Origin: Terriglobia bacterium
GTDB lineage: Bacteria; Acidobacteriota; Terriglobia; UBA7540
Assembly (NCBI GenBank): GCA_035712365.1
Contig: DASTAW010000020.1
Coordinates: 1-64,000, forward strand
Length of the DNA: 64,000 nt
Direction of reading: 5' to 3'
Positions 27,276 to 36,595 of the stretch are shown here, piece by piece. Both the position numbers and the translations under genes were made by a program. Position 1 is the first letter of the stretch. Each line of letters starts with the position of its first letter. The notes beneath the pieces were generated by a model that had not been told where the DNA came from, did not search any database, and saw only the letters and a list, made by a program, of their open reading frames with translations.

Positions 27276-29693
27276 ATGAACGATTCTGGCTCTTCTTCCG
27301 CAACGCTCGATCGCTATTCCTGCCGCGTTCTCGAATTCGACGCGGTCAAGGAGCTTCTGCGCGAATATCTTTCCGGTCCCATCAGCCACCCTCTGATTGC
27401 GGCGCTCGCTCCCGATGACGATCTCGATAACATCAGGGTTGCGCTTGAGCGCGTGCGCGAGGCCGGGAATTATCTCCGCCAGGGGACGCGGCCGTCGCTC
27501 GGAGGGCTGGAGGACCCGGGCCCGATTCTTGGCCGCCTCCGCGTGGAGGGAATTGCCTGCACCGCGCGCGAAATCCTGACCGTCCTGGCCGTGATGGGGA
27601 AAGGCCAGGAACTGAGAAAGAATTTCGCCGCGGATTCTTTTCCTCATCTGGCGAGTCTGGCGGGCGCGCTGCCGGATTTTCGCTCGCTGCTTTCGGCGCT
27701 TGATGGCAAGATCCACCCGGACGGCTCCGTCGATTCTTCCGCCAGCCCGGAGCTTGCGCGGCTGCGCCGATCCATTGAACGCCTGCGGCATGAAATCGAG
27801 AAGACGCTGGAAACCCTGATGCGGCGGCTCAGCCGCGACAAGGTGCTGCAGGATGCCGTGGTCACGCTGCGCAATGAGCGGCTTGTGGTCCCCATCCGCG
27901 CGGAAGAAAAGCGGCATGTGCCCGGTGTGATCCACGGCGCCAGCTCTTCAGGAGCTACGGTTTTCCTTGAACCGATGGAGACAGTGCCGCTGAATAATGA
28001 GCTGGTTGAGCTCGAAGACCACGAGTATGCTGAAACGCAGCGAATCCTGGGTGAATATACGGAAAAGCTTCGCCAGCGCCTGGCTGACCTGCTGACCACT
28101 GCTTCCACCCTCGCTGAGTTGGACCTGGTTTTTGCGAAGGCTGATTTTGCGGCGGCTTACGATTGCTGCATACCTCAGCTTGGCGGCGGGCAGGGCATTG
28201 CGCTTGGGGACGTTCGGCATCCGCTGCTTGAAAAATCGCTCCGTCGGGCCGGCCGGAAGTCTGTTCCGCTGCGGATCACCTTGCAGGGTCCCAAGAACAT
28301 GATGGTGATCAGCGGGCCGAACGCCGGTGGCAAGACGGTGGCGCTGAAGACCGTGGGAATTGCCGTGCTGATGGCCCAGGCCGGGCTGCCGGTAGCCGCC
28401 AGCGATGCGCAATTGCCGCTGTTCCATCGCGTGCTGGCGGACATTGGTGATCAGCAATCCATCCAGGCGAACCTCAGCACCTTTTCGGCGCACATCACCA
28501 GCATCCGCAACATGGTTGAGGTTGTGGGGCCGAGTGACCTGGTCCTGCTGGACGAGCTGGGATCGAGCACAGAGCCTGGCGAAGGCGCCGCGCTGGCGAT
28601 AGCGGTCCTTGAGCATTTCAGGAAGTCGCGCGCGCTCACCTTTGTAACCACCCACCACGGCCGGCTGAAAGCCTACGGCAGCGAAACTGCGGAAGCCGAA
28701 AACGCTGCGATGGAGTTCGACGAGGAAACGCTTCAACCCGCTTACAGGCTGCTGGTGGGCCTGCCGGGGAAATCGAGCGCTCTGGATATCGCTGCGCGCC
28801 TCGGATTGCAGGAAGAAATTGTGGCGAAGGCCCGCGAACTGATCGGGACGGAGGAGGCAGATGCCTCGGCGCTTCTGGCCGCTCTGCACGAACAGCGCTC
28901 GCTGGTGGAGTCGCAGTTGGCGAACCTCCAGGCGGAAGAGAACAGGTTGCTGGCACGTGCCGTCGAACTGGAAACCAAAGCCGAGCAGGAACGCCGCGCA
29001 AAGCTGAAAGATCTCGACGCGCGCCTTGAACAAACGCTGCGGGCGATGGAAAAACGCTGGGACGAAGCTCTGGCGGACCTGCGCGCCCGCGTTGAAAAGC
29101 CCCGGCTGCCCAGGGGAGTTGAGCGCAAGGTCCTGGCGCTGAAGCAGGAGGCGCGCGAGGAATGGAACGCGGAGGTGCTGAACGCTCTGTCGGAGCCCTC
29201 CCGCGGTCAGCAAATCACTCCTGAGACGCCGGTTGCCGTGGGCGACCAGGTGCGCGTGCCGAACCTTGCCACGATGGGGACGGTTACAGAGGTTATGGAT
29301 GGCCATCTTCAGGTCCAGGCAGGGAACCTGCGGGTGCGAATTGCCAGGGCTGAGGCGGAGATCGTGGCCAGGAAATCGGCGCCGCCAGAGAACACCCCGC
29401 TCCCCCGAGGCCGCCTGGGTATGAAGATTGAGAATGCTCCCTCGGAGGTGCCGGACGAAATCAATGTGATCGGCAACACGGCGGAGGAAGCGCGCGACCG
29501 GGTGGATGAGTTTCTGGACCGGGCCTATACTGCTGGCCGAACCCGACTGCGGATCATCCACGGATTTGGGAAGGGCATCCTGCGCAGGAGCCTCCATGAA
29601 ATGTTCGCCTCGCATCCGCACGTGGAAAGGTTTTACCCTGCGCCACAGGGCGAAGGCGGCGGGGGCGCCACCATCGTCGAGCTAAGGAATTGA
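27276..29693 (+). CDS. mutS2: Endonuclease MutS2
   Basis: An 805-residue MutS2. Its ABC-type ATPase has Walker A GPNAGGKTVALKT (about residue 347) and Walker B LVLLDELGSSTEPGEG. A coiled coil (residues about 520-620, rich in Glu/Arg/Leu) follows, and a C-terminal Smr nuclease domain (about 725-800) carries IIHGFGKGILRRSL. MutS2 suppresses homologous recombination and, in some bacteria, rescues collided ribosomes. It lacks the mismatch-recognition domain of MutS1, as expected. Confidence 0.95.
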   Translation: MNDSGSSSATLDRYSCRVLEFDAVKELLREYLSGPISHPLIAALAPDDDLDNIRVALERVREAGNYLRQGTRPSLGGLEDPGPILGRLRVEGIACTAREILTVLAVMGKGQELRKNFAADSFPHLASLAGALPDFRSLLSALDGKIHPDGSVDSSASPELARLRRSIERLRHEIEKTLETLMRRLSRDKVLQDAVVTLRNERLVVPIRAEEKRHVPGVIHGASSSGATVFLEPMETVPLNNELVELEDHEYAETQRILGEYTEKLRQRLADLLTTASTLAELDLVFAKADFAAAYDCCIPQLGGGQGIALGDVRHPLLEKSLRRAGRKSVPLRITLQGPKNMMVISGPNAGGKTVALKTVGIAVLMAQAGLPVAASDAQLPLFHRVLADIGDQQSIQANLSTFSAHITSIRNMVEVVGPSDLVLLDELGSSTEPGEGAALAIAVLEHFRKSRALTFVTTHHGRLKAYGSETAEAENAAMEFDEETLQPAYRLLVGLPGKSSALDIAARLGLQEEIVAKARELIGTEEADASALLAALHEQRSLVESQLANLQAEENRLLARAVELETKAEQERRAKLKDLDARLEQTLRAMEKRWDEALADLRARVEKPRLPRGVERKVLALKQEAREEWNAEVLNALSEPSRGQQITPETPVAVGDQVRVPNLATMGTVTEVMDGHLQVQAGNLRVRIARAEAEIVARKSAPPENTPLPRGRLGMKIENAPSEVPDEINVIGNTAEEARDRVDEFLDRAYTAGRTRLRIIHGFGKGILRRSLHEMFASHPHVERFYPAPQGEGGGGATIVELRN

Positions 29694-29838
29694 AGGAGCT
29701 TCGCGAATCTTCTGGCTTCTGTGCGGCATCAAATGTGTGTTGGCGCAAGTTGTAGCTGGTGGGCGCGGCGCCGTACCTTACGGGAAACCATCGCGTGGGA
29801 TTGCCGCATCGTGTCGAGCGCGCAGGGAGGGGATTTTT

Positions 29839-30501
29839 ATGGGATTACTCAGTGACGAAGACGCTGTAGAAATCCGCCGACGGCTGAGCACAATGACGGC
29901 TCCCGTCAAAATCATCCATTTTACGCAGGAATTGAACCTGGAATATGGGCCTGAAACTCGCCAGGTTATCGAGGATCTGGCCGCACTGTCCGACAAGCTA
30001 TCGCTCGAAGTCTACGACTTTATTCTCGACAAAGAGAAGGTGGCCGAGTACGGCGTAGATAAGGCCCCTGCTACAGTGATCCGCAACGGGAAGGACTACG
30101 GTATCCGCTATTACGGCATGCCGGCCGGCTATGAATTTTCCACCGTGCTGGATGCGATTCTCGACGTTTCACAGGGTGATTCCGGCCTGGGCCCGGAGAG
30201 CAAAGAAAGGCTTGCTCAGCTTGACCAGCCAGTCCATCTGGAGGTCTTTGTAACGCCTACCTGACCGCACTGCCCGCGGGCGGTCCGCCTGGCGCACCAG
30301 TTTGCAATGGAAAGCGAGCACATCACGGCCGACTGCATCGAGGCCACGGAATTTCCCGATCTGGTTTCGCAGTATCGCGTCTACGCCGTACCCAAGACGG
30401 TGATCAACCAGACGCAGACGTTTGAAGGCGCGCTGCCGGAAAGCCACTTTCTGGACGCAATCATGACAGTCTTGCAGCCTGATCAGGGCGCGAAACCATA
30501 A
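29839..30501 (+). CDS. Glutaredoxin-like protein disulfide oxidoreductase, probable selenoprotein (in-frame UGA at codon 142)
   Basis: Read through one UGA this is a 220-residue protein with two thioredoxin folds. The N-terminal fold (FTQELNLEYGPETR, DYGIRYYGMPAGYEF) has lost its usual CxxC. The C-terminal fold reads VFVTPT-UGA-PHCPRAVRL, so the UGA replaces the first Cys of a CPxC active site, giving U-P-H-C. The frame is unchanged after the UGA and stays conserved to VPKTVINQTQTFEGALPE, as in intact family members with TPTCPYCPRAV. A SECIS-like hairpin follows the UGA. GGGAGGGG before the ATG fixes the start. Without Sec insertion the product would stop at 141 residues and lack its only redox site. 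Alternatives are a nonsense mutation or a sequencing error. Confidence 0.8.
30269..30301 (+). promoter_or_regulatory. Candidate bacterial SECIS element
   Basis: Directly after the UGA at 30262-30264, the outer stem ACTG (30269-30272) pairs with CAGT (30298-30301). An inner stem CGC/GGC pairs with GCC/GCG around a five-base apical loop GGTCC at 30282-30286. Loop G-G-U starts 18 bases after the UGA, close to the spacing in the E. coli fdhF element, whose loop also contains GGUC. SelB would recognise this hairpin. Confidence 0.7.
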
Positions 30502-30541
30502 AGGGCGTGCGGGCCGAGGCGGCTTGGCGCCGCGCGGTCGA

Positions 30542-31057
30542 TCAATACTTCAGCACCGAGTGCAAATCGTACTTCGTGAGTTTTTCCTTCCCGTTCAGGA
30601 ATTCGAGTTCAATCAGGAAGCCGGCGCCTGCCACGTTGCCGCCGAGTTGCTCCACGAGTTCGGCGACTGCCGCCGCGGTGCCGCCTGTGGCCAGCAGATC
30701 GTCAATGATCAGCACTCGCTGGCCTTGGCTGATCGCGTCCCGGTGGACTTCCAGACTGTCCTTGCCATACTCCAGGCTGTATTCCACACGCGCCGTTTCG
30801 GCGGGAAGCTTTTTCGGCTTGCGCACGGGAACGAATCCAGCATTCAGCCGATAGGCCACCATGGGCGCAAAGATGAAGCCGCGCGCCTCAATTCCCACCA
30901 CGCGATCGATCACCTGGCCAACGTAATGGTCGGCCAGAGAGTCCACAGCCGCGTGCAGGCCCACCGGGTCCTTCAGCAGCGTTGTGATGTCGTAAAACAG
31001 TATTCCTGGTTTGGGAAAGTCTGGAACTTCACGGATCAGCGCCTTGAGATTGTCCAC
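30542..31057 (-). CDS. apt: Adenine phosphoribosyltransferase
   Basis: A 171-residue type I phosphoribosyltransferase with the PRPP-binding motif [28 protein letters not shown] and [11 protein letters not shown]. It salvages adenine to AMP. The GTG start, seven to eight bases after GGAG, gives [21 protein letters not shown], matching the family; the longer frame runs back into the palindromic repeat at 31.1 kb. Confidence 0.95.
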   Translation of the reverse strand: MDNLKALIREVPDFPKPGILFYDITTLLKDPVGLHAAVDSLADHYVGQVIDRVVGIEARGFIFAPMVAYRLNAGFVPVRKPKKLPAETARVEYSLEYGKDSLEVHRDAISQGQRVLIIDDLLATGGTAAAVAELVEQLGGNVAGAGFLIELEFLNGKEKLTKYDLHSVLKY

Positions 31058-31082
31058 GCAACGTCTCCTCTTTCTTGTCGAT

Positions 31083-31148
31083 GTAGCGCCGATCCCGCAG
31101 GAGCGGGACCGGCGCCTGCCCACCCCGTCCTGGCGGGGTGGGCGCTAC
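31083..31148. repeat. GTAGCGCC-type double palindromic repeat
   Basis: Starts GTAGCGCCGATCCCGC and ends GGGGTGGGCGCTAC. Two inner hairpins are CCCGC/GCGGG and CCACCCCG/CGGGGTGG, and the outermost GTAGCGCC pairs with GGCGCTAC, so the whole unit can fold as a three-way structure. It lies between acyP and apt. The copy at 49172-49237 is very similar. Confidence 0.75.
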
Positions 31149-31158
31149 GTCTGCTACG

Positions 31159-31443
31159 CTACCAGTCGCTTTCAATGACAAAGCGTTTGTAGTCGCGGTG
31201 CACCTGCTCTTCAAATTCCTGGATCTGGTCCACGCGCGCGCCGCGCGGGCCTTCCGCCAGACGGGCCTTGAATTCCTCGAGCGCAGCCGCATCGCCGATC
31301 GCGTAAGCTTCCACGGAACCGTCCGCGCAATTCTTAACGTGCCCCGAAAGCCCCAGGCGATTGGCCCAGTTCTCTGCGAAAAACCGAAAACCGACACCCT
31401 GCACGCGCCCGTTAACCACGTATTTTCTGGCCGTCTTTTTCAA
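31159..31443 (-). CDS. acyP: Acylphosphatase
   Basis: This 94-residue protein carries [13 protein letters not shown], with catalytic Arg20, and [16 protein letters not shown], with catalytic Asn38. It hydrolyses acyl phosphates such as acetyl phosphate or 1,3-bisphosphoglycerate. It lies between glpD and apt, separated from apt by the palindromic repeat. Confidence 0.93.
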   Translation of the reverse strand: MKKTARKYVVNGRVQGVGFRFFAENWANRLGLSGHVKNCADGSVEAYAIGDAAALEEFKARLAEGPRGARVDQIQEFEEQVHRDYKRFVIESDW

Positions 31444-31468
31444 GCGGGCCTCGATATCCGCAGGCGGT

Positions 31469-33142
31469 TTAACTCACGCCTTCAAAGCTGAAATGGCCGG
31501 CACGATGAAAATCTCGAACGGCGGTCTCGCGCCGCGCCGAGTCCCATCCGAGTCGATCGGCAAAAATCTCCGCCACGGCCGGCACGGCTTCGCGAAGCGC
31601 GTCAGCAGCGTACCAGCTCAGCCCGGAGCGGCGCAGGAGAAAGTCATCAATCTCGCGGGCCATCTCCTGCTCAACTGCAAATGCGGCCTCCGCGCCCAGG
31701 CAATCCGCGGCGCCGGGAAGCGGGTCGGCCAGCTTGCGGTCTGAGCGGACAGGCTCCAGCACCTGCTGCCAGCGCGTGCCATAGGTCCTCACGATGCGCT
31801 CAGCCGCGGCCTGCGGAATATCAAAAAGTTGCACTGCATCCTTCGCAGCATCCCTCGAATACTTTTCGAAATTATCCGTGTGGCCGCCGGGCAGTGGTGT
31901 GCTGCGCGTCGGGTGCGCTGTCCATCCGGACGGTGCATCGCCCGGCAGGCTGGCCGCCACGTGATCGACAAGTTTTTCTGCCAGCGAACGCGAAGTGGTC
32001 AGTTTACCTCCGCAAACAGTGATCAGATTGTCGGCCCAAGGGTCCTGGTGCAGGCGATACTCGCGGGTGTTTTCCGACGGGCTTGCGCCAGGCTGGATGG
32101 CCAGCGCCCGCAGGCCCGCATACGCGCCGATCACGTCGGTTTCGTGCAGCGGCTGGCGCAGCACCCGATTCACCGCTCCGAGAAGATATTCAACGTCGCC
32201 AATATCCGGACGCACCTGGGCTGGATCTCGATCATAGTCGGTGTCCGTGGTTCCCAGCAGGCCATGGCGGTGCCATGGCATCATCAAAAAAATGCGCTTG
32301 CCCGGCAGGATGGCCGCGAACAGGGCAAAGTCGCCCGCGACGGGCGGGACCACAATGTGTGTACCCTTGGTCAGCCGCACCGTTTTTGACCCGTCATAGC
32401 CCGGCAGCATTGCCCTCACACCGTCCACCCAGGGGCCGGTTGCGTTTACCCAGAATCGCGAGGAGATTTCAAACCGGCGGCCGGCCCGGCGGTCTTCCAC
32501 CTCGGCAGTGGTCACGGTGGGACAACCGTTTCCTTTTCGCGTACCCAGCATGAAACCGCGGACTTCCGCATAGTTGGCGACCGCCGCCCCGTGTGCTGCG
32601 GCGTCCACAATGTTTTCAATGGTCAGCCGCGCGTCATCCGTCAACGAGTCGTGATAGAGCGCGCCCTCGCGCAGGCCCTCCGGCTCGAGCCTTGGGATGC
32701 GCCGCAGCATCTCCTCCTTGCTCAGCGTCTGGTGGCGGTCGGCCGCTCCAAGATTGCCCAGCAGATCGTAAATGCTCAGCCCCAGCCGGACCTTCAGCGG
32801 GGAATACGGATCCCCGCGGTAGATGGGAAACAGAAACGGCACCGGCCACGCCAGATGGGGCGCGAGTTTGCAGAGCAGCCGCCGTTCGCGCCGGGCTTCG
32901 TGCACCAGCCGGAATTCGAACTGGTCGAGGTATCGCAGCCCGCCGTGGATCAGTTTCGAAGACCGGCTGGAGGTGCCGGCCGCGAAATCGCCCGCGTCCA
33001 CCAGCGCGACTTTCATGCCGCGCAAGGCCGCTTCACGCGCTGTAGACGCTCCGTTGATGCCGCCCCCGATGATGGCCAGGTCGAATTGCGTCTCCGACAG
33101 CGCATCCACATTGCGTTTCATGGCTTCATGTCCCGCAGTCAT
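31469..33142 (-). CDS. glpD: Aerobic glycerol-3-phosphate dehydrogenase
   Basis: A 557-residue FAD enzyme with the dinucleotide motif [21 protein letters not shown] at the N-terminus, [20 protein letters not shown] (FAD-dehydrogenase signature) and a C-terminal DAO_C domain ([33 protein letters not shown]). It oxidises glycerol 3-phosphate to dihydroxyacetone phosphate at the inner membrane and passes electrons to quinone. No glycerol transporter or kinase is adjacent. An internal ATG seven codons in could also start it. Confidence 0.93.
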   Translation of the reverse strand: MTAGHEAMKRNVDALSETQFDLAIIGGGINGASTAREAALRGMKVALVDAGDFAAGTSSRSSKLIHGGLRYLDQFEFRLVHEARRERRLLCKLAPHLAWPVPFLFPIYRGDPYSPLKVRLGLSIYDLLGNLGAADRHQTLSKEEMLRRIPRLEPEGLREGALYHDSLTDDARLTIENIVDAAAHGAAVANYAEVRGFMLGTRKGNGCPTVTTAEVEDRRAGRRFEISSRFWVNATGPWVDGVRAMLPGYDGSKTVRLTKGTHIVVPPVAGDFALFAAILPGKRIFLMMPWHRHGLLGTTDTDYDRDPAQVRPDIGDVEYLLGAVNRVLRQPLHETDVIGAYAGLRALAIQPGASPSENTREYRLHQDPWADNLITVCGGKLTTSRSLAEKLVDHVAASLPGDAPSGWTAHPTRSTPLPGGHTDNFEKYSRDAAKDAVQLFDIPQAAAERIVRTYGTRWQQVLEPVRSDRKLADPLPGAADCLGAEAAFAVEQEMAREIDDFLLRRSGLSWYAADALREAVPAVAEIFADRLGWDSARRETAVRDFHRAGHFSFEGVS

Positions 33143-33426
33143 TTGTCCATCAGCAAACGTGAAGAAGGTCCCAACAGGCCAAGGATTTTACATCATAGCG
33201 CAAACAGGCGGGTCCGCACCGGCTGCGGTTGCCGGATTCTGTCGCGGCTGTCGGGCGCATCCACCTGGAAGGCATGCAACTCAAAACATTACGAGGGGGA
33301 ACTGCTGGCTGGGCAGAGCTGCCTGCAATCCTGACCGGAACCTGCCAACCGACACCTGCACTCTGACCTGGCCCGCGCAGGCCTGTCGTGTCGATGAGGC
33401 CCTTTCTGCCTGGCAGCCCCTTGAGG

Positions 33427-33861
33427 CTAACGCCTGCCCACGATGTAATCTTCCAGACTTTCGGCAAGCGCCTTGTTTTGAAACGCAATGATCTTCAGCA
33501 AGTCCTGGATCGAAATCATGCCGCGGTACGCGCCGTTTTCGGCAATCACCAGCAGATGGTAAATGCCATACATTTCCATCAACTCAAAGCATTGCTCGAT
33601 CGATTCTTGCGGAGAGACCGTAACCAGGCGTGTGCTCATGATCTCTGATGCGCGGACCCATTCAGGACATTTATTCTCAGCAGCAACTTTGTCAGAGATG
33701 TCGCTCTGCGATACAACGCCGACTACTTTCCCCTGGCTGTCGCACACGGCAACGGCGCGGACCTGCTTTTCCCGGAGGTAGCGAGCTGCTGCATAAACTG
33801 TGGTAGCTTCAGCAATCGAAAAAACTTCCCCCCGCGACTCGGTCAAGGTTGAAACCGTCAT
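33427..33861 (-). CDS. CBS-domain pair protein
   Basis: This 144-residue protein consists of two CBS motifs: FSIAEATTVYAAARYLREKQVRAVAVCD (first) and MSTRLVTVSPQESIEQCFELMEMYGIYHLLVI (second). Stand-alone CBS pairs bind adenosine nucleotides and regulate partner proteins. The target is unknown, and the neighbours (ispF, ispD) give no clue. The start was chosen because GAGGTG precedes that ATG; upstream ATGs are not supported. Confidence 0.85.
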   Translation of the reverse strand: MTVSTLTESRGEVFSIAEATTVYAAARYLREKQVRAVAVCDSQGKVVGVVSQSDISDKVAAENKCPEWVRASEIMSTRLVTVSPQESIEQCFELMEMYGIYHLLVIAENGAYRGMISIQDLLKIIAFQNKALAESLEDYIVGRR

Positions 33862-33984
33862 GGTCTTCACCTCGGAAAGGGATTTTAGCTTTAACCCCAT
33901 GCTAAGCCGGGGTCCGACGCATTTCAAGCGGTTTCGAGAAGAAATGCTCCGCTGGGGATTTGCCTGAATCTTTGCGGTTGGGTC

Positions 33985-34527
33985 CTATATGGAATGCGCC
34001 TGTGGCCGCCTGTTCTGCTGCTGCGGGAATGCGGCGGCCAGCGGCTCAATCAGGACCACAGCGTCGGCGCGGATGGCCTCGCCCCTGCCGACGGCGTCAA
34101 CGCCTTCGCCAGTTTTCGCCTTGATGCTTACCTGCTGCGGCTCGATGCCAAGCGCTTCGGCGATTTTTTCCTTCATCTGCGGGATAAAAGGCGCCAGCTT
34201 GGGGCGCTCCAGGCTGATGGTGGAATCGACGTTGACAATCCGGTATCCTTCCTGGTCGAGCAATTCCTGCGCGCGACGCAGAAACATCAGGCTCGAGGCA
34301 TTGTGCCACTCGGGCGAAGTATCGGGAAAGTGCCGGCCGATGTCGCCGAGCGCGGCCGCCCCCAGCAGGGCATCACACACGGCGTGGGCCAGCGCATCGC
34401 CATCGGAATGGCCCACGGGACCCATCTCGAAGGGAACGTGGACTCCGCCGAGAATGAGCTTCCTGCCCGCGGCCAGCCGGTGGACGTCGTTGCCAAAACC
34501 GATCCGGTGCGCGCATCTCGAGTTCAC
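33985..34527 (-). CDS. ispF: 2-C-methyl-D-erythritol 2,4-cyclodiphosphate synthase
   Basis: A 180-residue IspF with the metal ligands in GNDVHRLAAG (Asp14, His16) and GHSDGDALAHAV, then DIGRHFPDTSPEW and KAKTGEGVDAVGRGEAI. It forms the cyclic diphosphate in the MEP isoprenoid pathway. The start is GTG. ispD lies just upstream. Confidence 0.95.
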   Translation of the reverse strand: MNSRCAHRIGFGNDVHRLAAGRKLILGGVHVPFEMGPVGHSDGDALAHAVCDALLGAAALGDIGRHFPDTSPEWHNASSLMFLRRAQELLDQEGYRIVNVDSTISLERPKLAPFIPQMKEKIAEALGIEPQQVSIKAKTGEGVDAVGRGEAIRADAVVLIEPLAAAFPQQQNRRPQAHSI

Positions 34528-34597
34528 AGTCTTGTCTCACAGCCTTCGCGGCCCATGGGGGCCGGGTGATTGATGTCCATTGCAATGAGGCTTGCTC

Positions 34598-35314
34598 TTA
34601 CATGAGCAATTTCTCGCGGCGTTCGGCCTGTTCGTGCTCCTGCGCAAGAAAGAGGCGGGCCAGCGGCAGGTCCGAAGGCTTGGTGATTTTGATGTTCCGG
34701 TCCGAGCCCATCAGAACGGTGACCGCGCCACCCAGCCTTTCCACCAGACTGGCCTCATCCGTCCCATCGTAGCCGTCTGCTTCCGCGCGGTCGCAGGCTT
34801 CTTTAATGATGTTGAAGCGAAAGGCCTGGGGTGTCTGCGCCAGCACAATCCGTTCGCGCGGAATGGTTCCCAGAATGGTTTGCCGCTCCACCTGCTTTAC
34901 CGTGTCCACACTGGGAACGCCAAAAATTGCCGCGCCCGACTTGCGCGCCGCCTCGACCGAGAGATGGATCATCTCCGGGCTCACAAAAGGGCGTACGGCA
35001 TCGTGTACCACGACGATGTCGGTGTCCGGAGAGGCTTTCTGAAGGGCCAAGGAAACGGTCTGCTGGCGCGTTGAGCCGCCGGCAACCAGGCGAACGGGTT
35101 TTTGGAATTGTTCCCGTTGAAGCTCGACGTGGGCGCGCTCCATATCCTCAGGCCGCAAGCCCAAATAGATTTCGTCAATTGATTCGGCGTCGTTGAATTT
35201 CCGCAGAGTGTGCACCACGATCGGCACGCCGTCGATGGAAAGAAACTGTTTGGGCGTTTCACTGCCCATGCGCACGCCCGCGCCCGCAGCGGGAATAATG
35301 GCTAACACTCTCAT
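34598..35314 (-). CDS. ispD: 2-C-methyl-D-erythritol 4-phosphate cytidylyltransferase
   Basis: A 238-residue nucleotidyltransferase with IIPAAGAGVRMGSETPKQF (CTP-binding), VVHDAVRPFV and TDEASLVERLG. It activates methylerythritol phosphate with CTP, two steps before IspF in the same pathway. The separate ispD and ispF genes are adjacent, not fused. Confidence 0.95.
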   Translation of the reverse strand: MRVLAIIPAAGAGVRMGSETPKQFLSIDGVPIVVHTLRKFNDAESIDEIYLGLRPEDMERAHVELQREQFQKPVRLVAGGSTRQQTVSLALQKASPDTDIVVVHDAVRPFVSPEMIHLSVEAARKSGAAIFGVPSVDTVKQVERQTILGTIPRERIVLAQTPQAFRFNIIKEACDRAEADGYDGTDEASLVERLGGAVTVLMGSDRNIKITKPSDLPLARLFLAQEHEQAERREKLLM

Positions 35315-35360
35315 CGCAGAAATGTGCCCCGTTCAACCGGGCGGACACGCCGCGGCGGTC

Positions 35361-36395
35361 CTATGACCCCGCCGAGCCCTGAGGCTGGACGACCTCGGCC
35401 CTCTGTTTGCTGTTCTCGTACTTCCCGAAGATCATCTTGCCCGCAGTCGTCTGCAGGACGCTAGTCACGGAGATATCGATGGTCTTTGAGATCATCTTCT
35501 TGGCGTTGTCTACGACGACCATCGTGCCGTCGTCAAGGTAGGCAACCCCCTGGTTAAATTCCTTGCCTTCCTTGAGGATGAACACCCGCATGATCTCGCC
35601 GGGAAGAACCACCGGCTTCAAGGCATTGGCCAGTTCGTTGATATTCAGCACCGGCACGCGCTGAAGCTGGGCAACCTTGTTCAGGTTGAAGTCGTTGGTC
35701 AGGATTTTTCCTTCAAGTTTCTTGGCCAGTTCGATCAGCTTCAGGTCCACCTCACGGATGTGAGGAAAGTCTTCTTCTACAATCTGCACCTGGACGGTAG
35801 CTATTTTCTGAATGCGATGCATGACGTCCAGGCCCCGCCGGCCGCGATTGCGCTTCATGGGGTCCGTCGAGTCGGCCACCAGTTGCAATTCGCGCAGCAC
35901 GAACTGCGGCAGGATTAGCGGGCCCTCGATAAATCCCGTTTCGCAGATGTCGGCAATCCGGCCGTCGATGATCACGCTGGTATCCAGAATCTTGCTGCTC
36001 TTCCTGCCTTGCCGCTCCGCAGCGAATATTCCGCCCATCGCCGCCAGGTTCAGCAGATCGCCCTTCGACGCGCCCACGACGATGCCCACGTAACCCAGCA
36101 GCAGCAGGAGAATGATCTGGACGTACGAAATCGACATTCTCTCCAGCGAAGTGAGGTTCAACAGATGGCTGATGATGAGCGCGCCCACGACGCCCAGGGT
36201 TCCGCCCACCGCAGCGCCAATCAGGCGCTTAAGGCTGGCCTGCCTCAGGCGCATCTCGATAAACACGAAGGCAAATGCCAATACCGCGCCAACCAAAGAA
36301 GAAACCAATGAAGACCAATGAAAGGGCCGCAGGTGGTAGCCGGCGGCAATGACTGAAATGATAAAGATTACTCGAATCGCCATTTCCCAGGCCAT
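35361..36395 (-). CDS. PIN/TRAM-domain membrane protein (YacL-like)
   Basis: A 344-residue protein with four hydrophobic helices in the first 120 residues, then a PIN nuclease domain ([17 protein letters not shown], residues about 140-270, with [14 protein letters not shown]) and a C-terminal TRAM domain ([22 protein letters not shown]). It resembles Bacillus YacL, whose gene also sits near ispD in many genomes. A role in RNA handling at the membrane is plausible but unproven. The ATG after GGAAGGGAG was chosen over an upstream GTG. Confidence 0.88.
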   Translation of the reverse strand: MAWEMAIRVIFIISVIAAGYHLRPFHWSSLVSSLVGAVLAFAFVFIEMRLRQASLKRLIGAAVGGTLGVVGALIISHLLNLTSLERMSISYVQIILLLLLGYVGIVVGASKGDLLNLAAMGGIFAAERQGRKSSKILDTSVIIDGRIADICETGFIEGPLILPQFVLRELQLVADSTDPMKRNRGRRGLDVMHRIQKIATVQVQIVEEDFPHIREVDLKLIELAKKLEGKILTNDFNLNKVAQLQRVPVLNINELANALKPVVLPGEIMRVFILKEGKEFNQGVAYLDDGTMVVVDNAKKMISKTIDISVTSVLQTTAGKMIFGKYENSKQRAEVVQPQGSAGS

Positions 36396-36595
36396 GTAAT
36401 TCGAGCTCCCTTCCACTTACATTTTGAGACGAAGTGACAAGCATGTTGCCTCGTTCACGCGGGGCATCCATACCTTTGCGCGAGGTAAAGTATAGCATTT
36501 CTCAGGCTATGGCTGCCAACTAAGAAACGCCTGTTTTTACAGCGAATTAACGGCCTTGGCCGCGTATCCTGGCAAGTCCTGAATTTGCTCGATGT

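Noticed and set aside
27948-29621. 557-codon open frame opposite mutS2
   Set aside because: It mirrors MutS2 codons in a GC-rich gene and shows no family motif; MutS2 on the other strand is certain.
30262-30264. UGA read as a simple nonsense mutation splitting one gene into two
   Set aside because: It lies precisely at a Cys codon of the active site, the 3' half is intact and in frame, and a SECIS-like hairpin follows. Selenocysteine is the better explanation, though not proven.
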